Assembly (NCBI GenBank): GCA_947493335.1
Contig: CANLQO010000001.1
Span: 1,981,502 to 2,045,501 of the forward strand
Length of the DNA stretch: 64,000 nt
Direction of reading: 5' to 3'
Source: an uncultured Paracoccaceae bacterium
Lineage (GTDB): Bacteria; Pseudomonadota; Alphaproteobacteria; Rhodobacterales; Rhodobacteraceae
Position numbers and translations under genes: made by a program. Position 1 is the stretch's first letter. Each line of letters opens with the position of its first letter. Below the pieces are notes generated by a model, which worked only from the letters and a program-made list of their open reading frames with translations, ran no database searches and had not been told where the DNA came from. Below, piece after piece: positions 44,442 through 52,580 of this stretch.

Positions 44442-45961
44442 GTGAAGTGTTGCTGGAACTTGTCGGCCTGACCAAGGCCTATCCGGGTGTCGTCGCCAAC
44501 AAGGACGTCTCTTTTCGGATTGGGCGTGGCGAAATACATGCGCTTCTGGGTGAGAATGGCGCAGGCAAATCAACACTCGTCAAGACGATTTACGGTCTGG
44601 TCAAGCCCGACAGTGGCACAATGGACCTAAATGGCGCAGGTTTTGCCCCGGCAGAACCAAAAGCGGCCCGGGCCGCGGGTGTTGCGATGGTGTTTCAGCA
44701 CTTTTCGCTTTTTGATGCGCTGACGGTGGCCGAAAATATCGCGTTGGGGATGGAACAACCGCCCAAGATGCAAGCGCTCGCGGCACGGGTACGGGCCGTG
44801 TCCGATCAATACGGGCTACCGCTTGACCCCGACCGGACGGTTGGGGACCTATCCGCAGGTGAGCGGCAAAGGGTCGAGATCATTCGTTGTCTTTTGCAGG
44901 ATCCCAAGCTCTTGATCATGGACGAGCCGACCTCGGTCCTGACCCCGCAGGAGGTCACGATCCTGTTTGAGACGCTGCGCAAGCTGCGCAGCGAAGGCAC
45001 GTCGATTCTGTATATTTCGCACAAGCTCGAGGAGATCCGCGCGCTGTGTGACGCAGCAACGATCCTACGACTGGGGGAAGTGGTGGGGTCGTGTGACCCC
45101 CGCGCAACCTCTGCCCGCGATATGGCAGAGATGATGGTGGGGGAAGTCCTGCACGTACCCGAGAAGGCCGAAAAGCCGCTGGGCGAGATGGTGCTTGAGC
45201 TGACCGGCCTCAGTGCCCCGGCCCCGCATCAGTTTGGCACGGCCCTCAAGGAGATCTCGATCGCTGTGCGTGCGGGCGAAGTGCTGGGCATCGGTGGCGT
45301 TGCGGGCAATGGACAGGATGAACTGGTCGCAGCCCTTTCAGGTGAAATGAAACTGCCTGCGGGCATGGTCAAACTGCGTGGCGCGGATGTGGGACAGCAG
45401 CCCGTCAATGCCCGTCGCGCTATGGGCCTGCAGGCCGCGCCCGAGGAACGAATGGGCCATGCAGCTGCCCCTGACATGACGCTGACCGAGAACGCGCTGA
45501 TGACAGGAACGACCCGCAAACATCTGGACAACAAAGGCTTCATCAACTGGGGCAAGGCCCGGGATTTTGCCGGCGAGGTGATCAAGGCCTTTGATGTGCG
45601 CACACCGGGGGCAGAAAATATGGCCCGGTCACTGTCTGGCGGGAACTTGCAGAAGTTTGTGATCGGGCGCGAAATTTTGCAGGACCCGGATGTGTTTGTC
45701 GTCAATCAGCCGACCTGGGGCGTTGATGCCTCTGCCGCCGCCGCGATCCGGCAGGCGCTGCTTGATCTGGCGGCCAAAGGGGCCGCAGTGGTTTGTATCA
45801 GCCAGGACCTTGATGAGTTGATGGAAATTTCGGACCGGTTTTGCGCGTTGAATGAAGGACGTCTGTCAGAACCACGCGCGGCCAAGGGGCTGAGCGTAGA
45901 AGAGATCGGCCTGATGCTGGGTGGCGCACATGATCTGGAGGCCGCACATGAGGATGGGTGA
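44438..45961 (+). CDS. Nucleoside/purine ABC transporter ATP-binding protein
   Basis: A 507-aa ATPase with two nucleotide-binding domains in one chain, as in sugar and nucleoside (BMP-type) importers. The first has Walker A GENGAGKST, signature LSAGERQRVEI and Walker B LLIMDEPTS; the second has a degenerate Walker A (GVAGNGQDEL) and signature LSGGNLQKFVIGRE. The start ATG at 44438 overlaps the xdhC stop (ATGA). Placement directly after xdhC suggests import of purine bases or nucleosides. Followed by a repeat-containing gap before the permease. Confidence 0.93.
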   Translation: MSEVLLELVGLTKAYPGVVANKDVSFRIGRGEIHALLGENGAGKSTLVKTIYGLVKPDSGTMDLNGAGFAPAEPKAARAAGVAMVFQHFSLFDALTVAENIALGMEQPPKMQALAARVRAVSDQYGLPLDPDRTVGDLSAGERQRVEIIRCLLQDPKLLIMDEPTSVLTPQEVTILFETLRKLRSEGTSILYISHKLEEIRALCDAATILRLGEVVGSCDPRATSARDMAEMMVGEVLHVPEKAEKPLGEMVLELTGLSAPAPHQFGTALKEISIAVRAGEVLGIGGVAGNGQDELVAALSGEMKLPAGMVKLRGADVGQQPVNARRAMGLQAAPEERMGHAAAPDMTLTENALMTGTTRKHLDNKGFINWGKARDFAGEVIKAFDVRTPGAENMARSLSGGNLQKFVIGREILQDPDVFVVNQPTWGVDASAAAAIRQALLDLAAKGAAVVCISQDLDELMEISDRFCALNEGRLSEPRAAKGLSVEEIGLMLGGAHDLEAAHEDG

Positions 45962-45992
45962 GATTGCGCGCAAGCGCGCCGCATGCTGCGGG

Positions 45993-46076
45993 CGGGGGGG
46001 CCAGTCACCAAGGGAGGCCCTTGCGGCCCACAAGGGAGCCTCCGGCGGAAGTATTTTTGACCAGAAAAAGCAGGGG
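45993..46076 (+). repeat. Dispersed repeat, copy C, between ATPase and permease
   Basis: The 33-nt core is at 46038-46070 (32 of 33 matches to copy A). Upstream it carries nested hairpins: CAAGGG-agg-CCCTTG at 46009-46023, and a longer alternative pairing GGAGGC with GCCTCC. It fills most of the 123-nt gap between the ABC ATPase stop and the permease start, and ends about 8 nt before that ATG. Confidence 0.85.
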
Positions 46077-46084
46077 GTCGCGCC

Positions 46085-47167
46085 ATGATTGCGTTTGAGA
46101 AACGCCCGCAGCCCAGTCAGGCTTGGGTCTATGCAGCGCCCCTTTTGGCGGTGGTGTTGACGATGATCGTCGGTGGCGCGCTTTTTGCCGCGCTAGGTAA
46201 GAACCCGTTTGAGGTGATCCGGACGATTTTTTACGACCCCCTGTTTTCGCAGAATGCCTGGTTCTACAGGCCGGAAATCCTGATCAAGGGCGGGCCGCTG
46301 GTGCTACTGGCGATCGGGCTGAGTTTCGGATTTCGGGCTGGTATCTGGAATATCGGCGCCGAAGGTCAGTACATCATAGGCGCGATCTGCGGTGCGGCTG
46401 TCGGTCTGGCGCTTTATCCCGCCGAGACGCGGCTGATATTCCCGCTGATGGTGCTGGCAGGCGCGCTGGGGGGCTGGGCCTGGGCGATGATCCCGGCAGT
46501 GCTGCGCGTCCGCTTTGGGACCAATGAAATTCTGGTCAGCCTGATGCTGGTTTATGTGGCCGAGCAATTGCTGGCCTCGATGGCATTGGGGGCGCTGCGC
46601 AATCCCGAAGGTATGGGCTTTCCGGGCAGCCGCAATTTGAGCCAGTGGCCCGCGGCGGCCAATAAGGAGCTTTGGCAGGGCACTGGTTTCCATTGGGGCG
46701 TCATGGCGGCGATGGCTGGCGTCATTTTCGCCTATATTCTGCTGACCAAACGCCTGTTCGGCTTTCAGGTACGCCTGTCCGGGCAGGCCCCGCGCGCGGC
46801 GCGTTTTGCGGGCGTCAATCCCGGGCGGATGATCCTGTTGTGCATGGGAATGTCCGGCGCGCTGGCGGGACTTGCCGGGCTTTTTGAGGTCACCGGTCCC
46901 TCGGGCCAGATCAGCATTGATTTCAACGTGGGCTATGGCTTTACCGCGATCATCGTGGCCTTTCTGGGCCGCTTGCATCCGGTCGGCATCCTGCTGGCGG
47001 GCGGGTTGATGGCGCTGACCTATGTGGGTGGGGGTATCGCGCAGGGGCAACTGAGCCTGCCTGCCGCCGCGATCCAGCTGTTACAAGGGATGCTTCTGTT
47101 CTTCCTGCTCGCGGTGGATGTGCTGACGAATTACCGGCTGCGGTTTGGACAGGGAGAGATCGCATGA
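46085..47167 (+). CDS. Nucleoside/purine ABC transporter permease, first subunit
   Basis: A 360-aa inner-membrane permease of the BPD_transp_2 type (NupP-like). It has about nine to ten hydrophobic segments and the family motif FGFRAGIWNIGAEGQYIIGA near residue 90, plus RFGTNEILVSLMLVYVAEQL. It starts at 46085, just after repeat copy C, and its stop overlaps the next small gene by 4 nt. It should pair with the permease at 47475. Confidence 0.92.
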   Translation: MIAFEKRPQPSQAWVYAAPLLAVVLTMIVGGALFAALGKNPFEVIRTIFYDPLFSQNAWFYRPEILIKGGPLVLLAIGLSFGFRAGIWNIGAEGQYIIGAICGAAVGLALYPAETRLIFPLMVLAGALGGWAWAMIPAVLRVRFGTNEILVSLMLVYVAEQLLASMALGALRNPEGMGFPGSRNLSQWPAAANKELWQGTGFHWGVMAAMAGVIFAYILLTKRLFGFQVRLSGQAPRAARFAGVNPGRMILLCMGMSGALAGLAGLFEVTGPSGQISIDFNVGYGFTAIIVAFLGRLHPVGILLAGGLMALTYVGGGIAQGQLSLPAAAIQLLQGMLLFFLLAVDVLTNYRLRFGQGEIA

Positions 47168-47484
47168 CCTTTGATGTGCGGCCAATGGCCATGGGTGCCG
47201 CTATGGGTGCCATGATGTTGTGGATGCTCCACGGCGTGCTGACCGGCACCAACGACCTCTCAGCCAAAGCGGCAATTGTATTTGTGCTTGGCCACACCGT
47301 GGCACTCAGCGCAATCGTCCTTTTGGGACTTTGGAGCACGCGGTTTTCAGCCAAGTGGCAAATGCGTTTGCAGCGATTGCATCGCCCATCGCTGCGCCAC
47401 GTCGGGGCGATGGTCGCTGGTGCGCTGGGCACTGCTGCCGTCATCCATGGCGTCCTGCATAGCGGGGTGTCCCCATGGACCTGA
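47164..47484 (+). CDS. Small three-helix membrane protein between the two permeases, unknown
   Basis: A 106-aa protein with three predicted membrane segments (about residues 8-27, 36-58 and 78-98) and a basic loop between the second and third (FSAKWQMRLQRLHRPSLRHV). It overlaps the upstream permease by 4 nt (ATGA) and the downstream one by 10 nt, so its expression is locked into the operon. I recognise no family; standard BMP-type importers have ATPase, two permeases and a binding protein only. It could be an accessory or regulatory subunit. Confidence 0.75.
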   Translation: MTFDVRPMAMGAAMGAMMLWMLHGVLTGTNDLSAKAAIVFVLGHTVALSAIVLLGLWSTRFSAKWQMRLQRLHRPSLRHVGAMVAGALGTAAVIHGVLHSGVSPWT

Positions 47485-48389
47485 GTGCGATCAATCCAGT
47501 TCTTTTGCTGGCCTCACTGATGGTGGCGGCCACACCAATCCTGCTCGCCGCCATCGGCGAATTGGTCGTCGAACGCGCCGGCGTGCTGAACCTTGGTGTC
47601 GAAGGCATGATGATCGTTGGTGCCATCAGTGGCTTCATCGTCGCGGTCAATACCGGCTCACCATGGTTGGGGTTTGTAGCGGCAGCCTTTGGGGGCGCAA
47701 TGCTGAGCCTTCTTTTCGGCATTCTGACCCAGTATTTCCTGTCCAATCAGGTGGCCTCTGGTCTGGCGCTGACGCTTTTCGGGTTGGGGCTGTCGGCGCT
47801 GATGGGCCAGAACTATCAAGGCATCAAGGCCCCGGCCTTTCCTGATTGGCACATCCCCTTGCTGGGTGACATCCCGTTCATTGGCCCGATCGTGTTTCAA
47901 CATGATCCGATGGTCTACGTCGGGCTGTTGATTGTCGCAGGGGTCTGGGCCTTTCTCAAATACAGCCGCGGCGGATTGGTGCTGCGGGCGGTCGGTGAAA
48001 ACCACGATGCCGCCCATGCCTTGGGCTATCACGTCATTCGCGTGCGTCTGCTGGCGATCATGTTTGGTGGGGCCTGCGCAGGTTTGGGGGGTGCGTACCT
48101 TTCCCTTGTGCGGGTGCCGCAATGGACCGAAGGGATGACAGCGGGCGCTGGCTGGATCGCGCTGGCCATTGTTGTCTTTGCCAGCTGGAAACCGGGGCGA
48201 CTTTTGCTGGGTGCCTATTTGTTCGGCGGCGTGACGGTTTTGCAGTTGAACCTGCAAGCGGCTGGCGTTGCGATCCCGATCGAGTATCTTTCGATGTCGC
48301 CTTACATTGCCACCATCGTCGTATTGGTCATTATGTCGTCCGGACGCGCGCCCGGGTCATTGGGCCGAATCTTTCACGCCTCACGCTAG
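47475..48389 (+). CDS. Nucleoside/purine ABC transporter permease, second subunit
   Basis: A 304-aa inner-membrane permease of the BPD_transp_2 type, paired with the permease at 46085. About eight to nine hydrophobic segments are visible, with the family motif LVVERAGVLNLGVEGMMIVG near residue 30 and AVGENHDAAHALGYHVIRVR in a cytoplasmic loop. Its start lies within the end of the small membrane gene (10-nt overlap). Confidence 0.92.
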   Translation: MDLSAINPVLLLASLMVAATPILLAAIGELVVERAGVLNLGVEGMMIVGAISGFIVAVNTGSPWLGFVAAAFGGAMLSLLFGILTQYFLSNQVASGLALTLFGLGLSALMGQNYQGIKAPAFPDWHIPLLGDIPFIGPIVFQHDPMVYVGLLIVAGVWAFLKYSRGGLVLRAVGENHDAAHALGYHVIRVRLLAIMFGGACAGLGGAYLSLVRVPQWTEGMTAGAGWIALAIVVFASWKPGRLLLGAYLFGGVTVLQLNLQAAGVAIPIEYLSMSPYIATIVVLVIMSSGRAPGSLGRIFHASR

Positions 48390-48400
48390 GGGCCAAAAAA

Positions 48401-48417
48401 CCGGGTATGGGACCCGG
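48401..48417 (+). promoter_or_regulatory. Small hairpin before the binding-protein gene
   Basis: CCGGGT-atggg-ACCCGG, no T-run, in the 48-nt gap between the second permease and the substrate-binding protein. Hairpins in this position often stabilise one half of the transcript; that is inference. Confidence 0.3.
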
Positions 48418-48437
48418 GCTTAAACGGGAGAAGAACC

Positions 48438-49526
48438 TTGAAAAGAAGAACGCTGCTAACCACCGCCGCCATGGCGACCACTTTGGCTGTCACCGGCCTG
48501 CCTGCCCTTGCGGATGGCCATGAGCCGACCAAAGTCGGCTTTGTTTATGTGGGGCCCGTCGGCGACGGCGGCTGGACCTATGAACACAACGAAGGCCGTC
48601 TGGCCGTGGAAGAGGCTTTTGGCGACAAGGTTGAAACCGTCTTTGTTGAGAACGTGCCTGAAGGTCCCGATGCAGTCCGCGTGATGACGCAGATGGCGCT
48701 GGATGGCGCGGACCTGATCTTTACGACCTCTTTCGGTTACATGGATCAGACGATCGAGGTTGCCTCCAAGTTTCCGGATGTGAAGTTTGAGCACGCCACC
48801 GGCTACAAGCGTGCTGACAACGTCTCGACCTATTCTGCGCGTTTCTATGAGGGCCGCGCCGTTCAGGGGCATATTGCGGGCCAGATCACCGAAACCAACA
48901 CAATCGGTTATATCGCTTCTTTCCCGATCCCCGAAGTCATCCGGGGCATCAACAGCGCCTATCTGCACGCCAAGGCCGTGAACCCGGACGTGGAGTTCAA
49001 GATTGTTTGGGCCTACACGTGGTTTGACCCTGCAAAAGAAGCAGAAGCCGCGAACGTCCTGATCGAACAGGGTGCCGATGTGGTATTGCAGCACACTGAT
49101 TCCACCGCACCGCAAGCCGCAGCGCAGGCCGCTGGCAACGTCTACACCTTTGGTCAGGCCTCTGACATGGCAGAGTACGGACCAAAACCGCGCGTTTCTT
49201 CGATCATTGATGACTGGGCACCCTATTACGTGGCGCGCACGCAGGCCGTCATGGATGGCACCTGGGAAAGCATGGACACTTGGGACGGGATTGGCCCAGG
49301 AATGGTCAAGATCGGTGACATCACCGATGCCGTGCCTGCCGACGTCAAGGCCAGCGCCGAGGCAATGGTCGCCGCTTTGGCCGATGGCAGCTATCACGCC
49401 TTCACCGGCCCGATTAACAAGCAGGATGGCTCTGTTTGGCTGGCCGACGGCGAAACCGCGGATGACGGTACGCTTGCCGGCATGAACTTCTATGTCGAAG
49501 GTATCGTGGGCGACATCCCACAATAA
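48438..49526 (+). CDS. BMP-family substrate-binding protein of nucleoside ABC transporter
   Basis: Periplasmic binding protein of the BMP (basic membrane protein/PnrA) family that captures purine nucleosides or related ligands. The 362-aa protein has a signal peptide with a twin-arginine-like start (MKRRTLLTTAAMATTLAVTG, cut near ALAD), then VGFVYVGPVGDGGWTYEHNE, ATGYKRADNVSTYSARFYEG and HTDSTAPQAAAQAA. The start is TTG at 48438-48440 with GGGAG 7 nt upstream. A clear terminator at 49548-49579 closes the operon. Confidence 0.94.
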   Translation: MKRRTLLTTAAMATTLAVTGLPALADGHEPTKVGFVYVGPVGDGGWTYEHNEGRLAVEEAFGDKVETVFVENVPEGPDAVRVMTQMALDGADLIFTTSFGYMDQTIEVASKFPDVKFEHATGYKRADNVSTYSARFYEGRAVQGHIAGQITETNTIGYIASFPIPEVIRGINSAYLHAKAVNPDVEFKIVWAYTWFDPAKEAEAANVLIEQGADVVLQHTDSTAPQAAAQAAGNVYTFGQASDMAEYGPKPRVSSIIDDWAPYYVARTQAVMDGTWESMDTWDGIGPGMVKIGDITDAVPADVKASAEAMVAALADGSYHAFTGPINKQDGSVWLADGETADDGTLAGMNFYVEGIVGDIPQ

Positions 49527-49547
49527 GCATCGACACACCCAAACAAG

Positions 49548-49579
49548 GGCCCGCCGCATGCATGTGGCGGGCCTTTTTT
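49548..49579 (+). terminator. Rho-independent terminator of the xdh-ABC operon
   Basis: Stem GGCCCGCCGCAT / ATGTGGCGGGCC (one G-T pair) followed by TTTTTT, 22 nt after the BMP stop. Confidence 0.93.
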
Positions 49580-49730
49580 GTGGATTGTCGCCATCGCGGA
49601 AACAATCCCCGGACATTCACAGCTTACGCCGGGTCAGTGGCGCTAATCGGTCGGTTTTCCCCCTTGTGGCGGAAATGTGGCGCGAATATGTTCTCCATGT
49701 GTCTGGAACCGTATTAACTGGTGTGATGTT

Positions 49731-50444
49731 ATGAAAAAGATGCTTTCGGCAGCGCTGCTGGGCTTGACCTTTGTCGCCTCTCCGGCCCTCGCCTCTCCGA
49801 TCGATGTGAACAAACAAACCTCCAGCGTGTTTGGCACGCAGGGCTGGAAAGTGACGACCTCGTTCTTTGCGGCTGGCATGCCAGATGTGAACCGCACCAA
49901 TATTTCAGCCGGTGCCTTTCAACTGACCGCCTCTGGTCTGGGTGATTTCATCGCGTTCTGCTTGCAGCCGCGCGAATGGCTGGACCTTAATGTGGCCTAT
50001 ACCGAAGGCACCTCGCTTGTTGATCCGTCGCTTAGCGATCTGAATACACTTGCCGCCAACGCATTCTTTGCAGTGAACGATGCAATCTCGGCGGCCGCCT
50101 TTCAGATGGCTGTGTGGGAATTGGCGCACGACGCCGGCGACTATGATATCGACGATGGTCTCTTCAAAATCACTGCGTTGGACATCGGGACAGATTCCCG
50201 CGCCGCTGCTGACCAGGCGCAGACCTGGCTAGATCTTGTAAGCGGCGACCAGCAATGGGCGAACAATGCGCAGGGCAAGAACTTCCTGATCTTGTCGGCA
50301 AATGGCACGCAGGACTTGCTGACCAACATCGACAACAGTCAGGTTGTGGGTGATGTACCTGTGCCTGCCTCTGGTCTGCTGCTTCTGGCAGGTCTGGCCG
50401 GTGCCGGCGCTGTGGCCCGCCGCAAGGCCCGCAAAGCCGCCTAA
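49731..50444 (+). CDS. Exported protein with VPxPA-CTERM-type sorting signal
   Basis: A 237-aa exported protein: signal peptide (MKKMLSAALLGLTFVASPAL, cut near ASP) and a C-terminal sorting signal VPVPA, hydrophobic SGLLLLAGLAGAGAV, basic tail ARRKARKAA. This is a second cargo of the same kind as the protein at 25339. The mature domain includes FIAFCLQPREWLDLNVAYTE and AAFQMAVWELAHDAG, the pattern seen in thioester-like surface domains of sorted proteins, though I cannot confirm the fold. The ATG at 49731 is chosen because it opens the signal peptide. A terminator follows at 50467. Confidence 0.86.
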   Translation: MKKMLSAALLGLTFVASPALASPIDVNKQTSSVFGTQGWKVTTSFFAAGMPDVNRTNISAGAFQLTASGLGDFIAFCLQPREWLDLNVAYTEGTSLVDPSLSDLNTLAANAFFAVNDAISAAAFQMAVWELAHDAGDYDIDDGLFKITALDIGTDSRAAADQAQTWLDLVSGDQQWANNAQGKNFLILSANGTQDLLTNIDNSQVVGDVPVPASGLLLLAGLAGAGAVARRKARKAA

Positions 50445-50466
50445 AGCGAACCGCACCTGTACTAAT

Positions 50467-50503
50467 ACGCCGCGTCCTGACGAAGGGCGCGGCGTTTTCG
50501 TTT
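50467..50503 (+). terminator. Rho-independent terminator after the CTERM gene
   Basis: Stem ACGCCGCGTCC / GGGCGCGGCGT (one G-T pair), loop TGACGAA, then TTTTCGTTT, 22 nt after the stop. Confidence 0.85.
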
Positions 50504-50568
50504 GTCGCCCTTTCCAAGCCGCCCGATCCCCCCTTTTCCGCGCTCGCATGTCGTGCAACTGTCCTCAT

Positions 50569-51501
50569 ATGACACAGTTGACAACCCGCAGCGGTGCGCC
50601 GCTTTCACGCTTGACCTTTGGCACGATGCAGTTTGGCGGCACCGCAGATGCTGCCGCGTCTCGCGCGATGTACGACATGGCCCGGGCCGCGGGCGTGAAC
50701 CACTTTGACACTGCCGTTGGCTACACAGGCGGGGAAGCCGAAAAACTGCTGGGTCCGATGATCGCGCCAGAGGCAGAAGAGGTCTATCTGGCCACCAAAG
50801 TTGGATACTCCGGCGGTTCTGGCACTGCGAACCTGCATGCGCAGTTCGACCGCGCCCGCCGCCAATTGGGGGCCAATGCCGTCGATCTACTGTATCTGCA
50901 CCGTTTTGACCCTGACACCTCACTCGAGGAAACCTTTACGGTCATGGCCAGCCTGCAGGCCAAGGGTCTGATCCGCCATATCGGGATCAGCAACTTTTCC
51001 GCCTGGCAGGCGATGAAGGCGCAAGCGGTCTGTGCAACGCTGGGCACCCGCATCGACGTGATCCAGCCGATGTACAATCTTGTAAAGCGGCAGGCCGAGG
51101 TTGAGATCCTGCCGATGGCAGCTGATCAGGACATGCAGGTCTGTGCCTATTCCCCGCTGGGCGGTGGGCTGTTGACCGGCAAATACGCAACGGGCGGCAC
51201 GGGGCGCCTGACCGAAGATGAACGCTATGCCGCGCGCTATGGCCCGGCCTGGATGCATGACAGTGCCACGGCCCTGACTGCTTTGGCAGCAGAGCTGAGG
51301 GTTGATGCTGCCACTCTGGCGGTGGCCTGGGTTGCGGCCAACCCGGCGAAGGTCTCACCCATCATTTCGGCCCGGTCGGCGGCACAATTGGAACCGTCCC
51401 TTGCGGCGGAAAGCTTTGATATATCGCCTGCGTTATATGCCCGGATCAGCGCGCTTTCTCCCACGCCCGCCCCAGCAACAGACCGGTTAGAGGAAGCATG
51501 A
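50569..51501 (+). CDS. Aldo/keto reductase
   Basis: NADPH-dependent carbonyl reductase of the AKR superfamily. The 310-aa TIM-barrel protein shows the catalytic tetrad segments: HFDTAVGYTGGEAEKLLG (Asp, Tyr), ATKVGY (Lys) and LLYLHRFDPD (His), then HIGISNFSAWQ and AYSPLGGGLLTGKY. The ATG at 50569 is preferred for family fit; another ATG lies at 50548. It overlaps the FAD oxidoreductase gene by 4 nt. The substrate is unknown. Confidence 0.93.
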   Translation: MTQLTTRSGAPLSRLTFGTMQFGGTADAAASRAMYDMARAAGVNHFDTAVGYTGGEAEKLLGPMIAPEAEEVYLATKVGYSGGSGTANLHAQFDRARRQLGANAVDLLYLHRFDPDTSLEETFTVMASLQAKGLIRHIGISNFSAWQAMKAQAVCATLGTRIDVIQPMYNLVKRQAEVEILPMAADQDMQVCAYSPLGGGLLTGKYATGGTGRLTEDERYAARYGPAWMHDSATALTALAAELRVDAATLAVAWVAANPAKVSPIISARSAAQLEPSLAAESFDISPALYARISALSPTPAPATDRLEEA

Positions 51502-52580
51502 CAGATATCCTGATCATCGGTGGCGGCGTTGCGGGGCTTTCCGCTGCCGCGCGGCTTTCGTCCCTTGGACATGTGACACTAATCGAGCGTGAACGCAGTT
51601 TCGGCTATCACGCCTCTGGTCGGTCTGCGGCGCTCTTTGAATCGTCTTACGGCCTGCCCTCGACCATGGCGCTGAGCCGCGCCAGCAGCGATTTTCTGCA
51701 TCAGGACAGCGGCGGTGTCCTGTCACCGCGTGGGCTAATGCTCGTGGGCGGTCCAGACGATACCGCAGCCTTTGAGGTGGATCGCGACAAGATGGGTCTG
51801 GCTGAGATGTCTGTGGCCGAGGCGCAGGAGACCCTGCCGATCCTCAACCCTCAGACCGTTACCCGGGTCGCAAGCCACGCAGAGGCGTGGGATATCGACA
51901 CCGACAGGTTGTTGAACAATTTTCTGCACACCCTGCGCCGAAATGGTGGTGTGGCCCATAGCAATTGCAGTCCGACCCAGATCAGCCGCACCCGCAATGG
52001 CTGGGCGGTGCAAACCACAACACAAGGACCGATTGGCGCAAAAATTCTGGTCAATGCGGCCGGGGCCTGGGCAGATGAAGTGGCACAGTTGGCGCGGATC
52101 GCGCCTTTGGGCCTGTCGCCCTTGCGCCGGTCCATGGGCCGCATTCCCGCACCCGGCGATCATGACGTCAGTGGCTGGCCCATGCTTTTTGGTCCGGGCG
52201 AAAGCTGGTACGCCAAACCCGATGCCGGGGCGCTTATCGTCTCGCCCGCCGATGAAGACCCCTCGGAACCAATGGACGCATTTGCCGACGACATGGTTCT
52301 GGCCGAAGGCTTTGCCCGCTACGAACATTATGTGACCAAGCCGGTCACCCGGTTGCTCACCTCATGGGCTGGTTTGCGGACCTTTTCACCTGATCGCAAT
52401 CTGGTTCTTGGCCCCGATCCTTTGGACTCCGCTTTTGTCTGGAGCGCGGGTCAGGGTGGCTATGGTTTTCAAACGGCCCCGGCGGCCTCCGCATTGGTGG
52501 CCGACCTTGTTGCCGGGCGCACGCCCGAGATGGATGCAGATGTCGTGGCCCAGCTTTCGCCAGCCCGGCTGCGCAACTAG
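51498..52580 (+). CDS. FAD-dependent amine/amino-acid oxidoreductase (DadA/DAO-like)
   Basis: A 360-aa flavoenzyme of the D-amino-acid oxidase / glycine oxidase-like superfamily. It has the N-terminal dinucleotide motif ILIIGGGVAGLSAAARLSSL, the ERSFGYHASGRSAALF segment, and a C-terminal FAD-contact motif SAGQGGYGFQTAPAASALVA. The substrate is not deducible. It is coupled to the aldo/keto reductase by a 4-nt overlap and converges on the Hint gene, which overlaps its end by 4 nt. Confidence 0.9.
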   Translation: MTDILIIGGGVAGLSAAARLSSLGHVTLIERERSFGYHASGRSAALFESSYGLPSTMALSRASSDFLHQDSGGVLSPRGLMLVGGPDDTAAFEVDRDKMGLAEMSVAEAQETLPILNPQTVTRVASHAEAWDIDTDRLLNNFLHTLRRNGGVAHSNCSPTQISRTRNGWAVQTTTQGPIGAKILVNAAGAWADEVAQLARIAPLGLSPLRRSMGRIPAPGDHDVSGWPMLFGPGESWYAKPDAGALIVSPADEDPSEPMDAFADDMVLAEGFARYEHYVTKPVTRLLTSWAGLRTFSPDRNLVLGPDPLDSAFVWSAGQGGYGFQTAPAASALVADLVAGRTPEMDADVVAQLSPARLRN

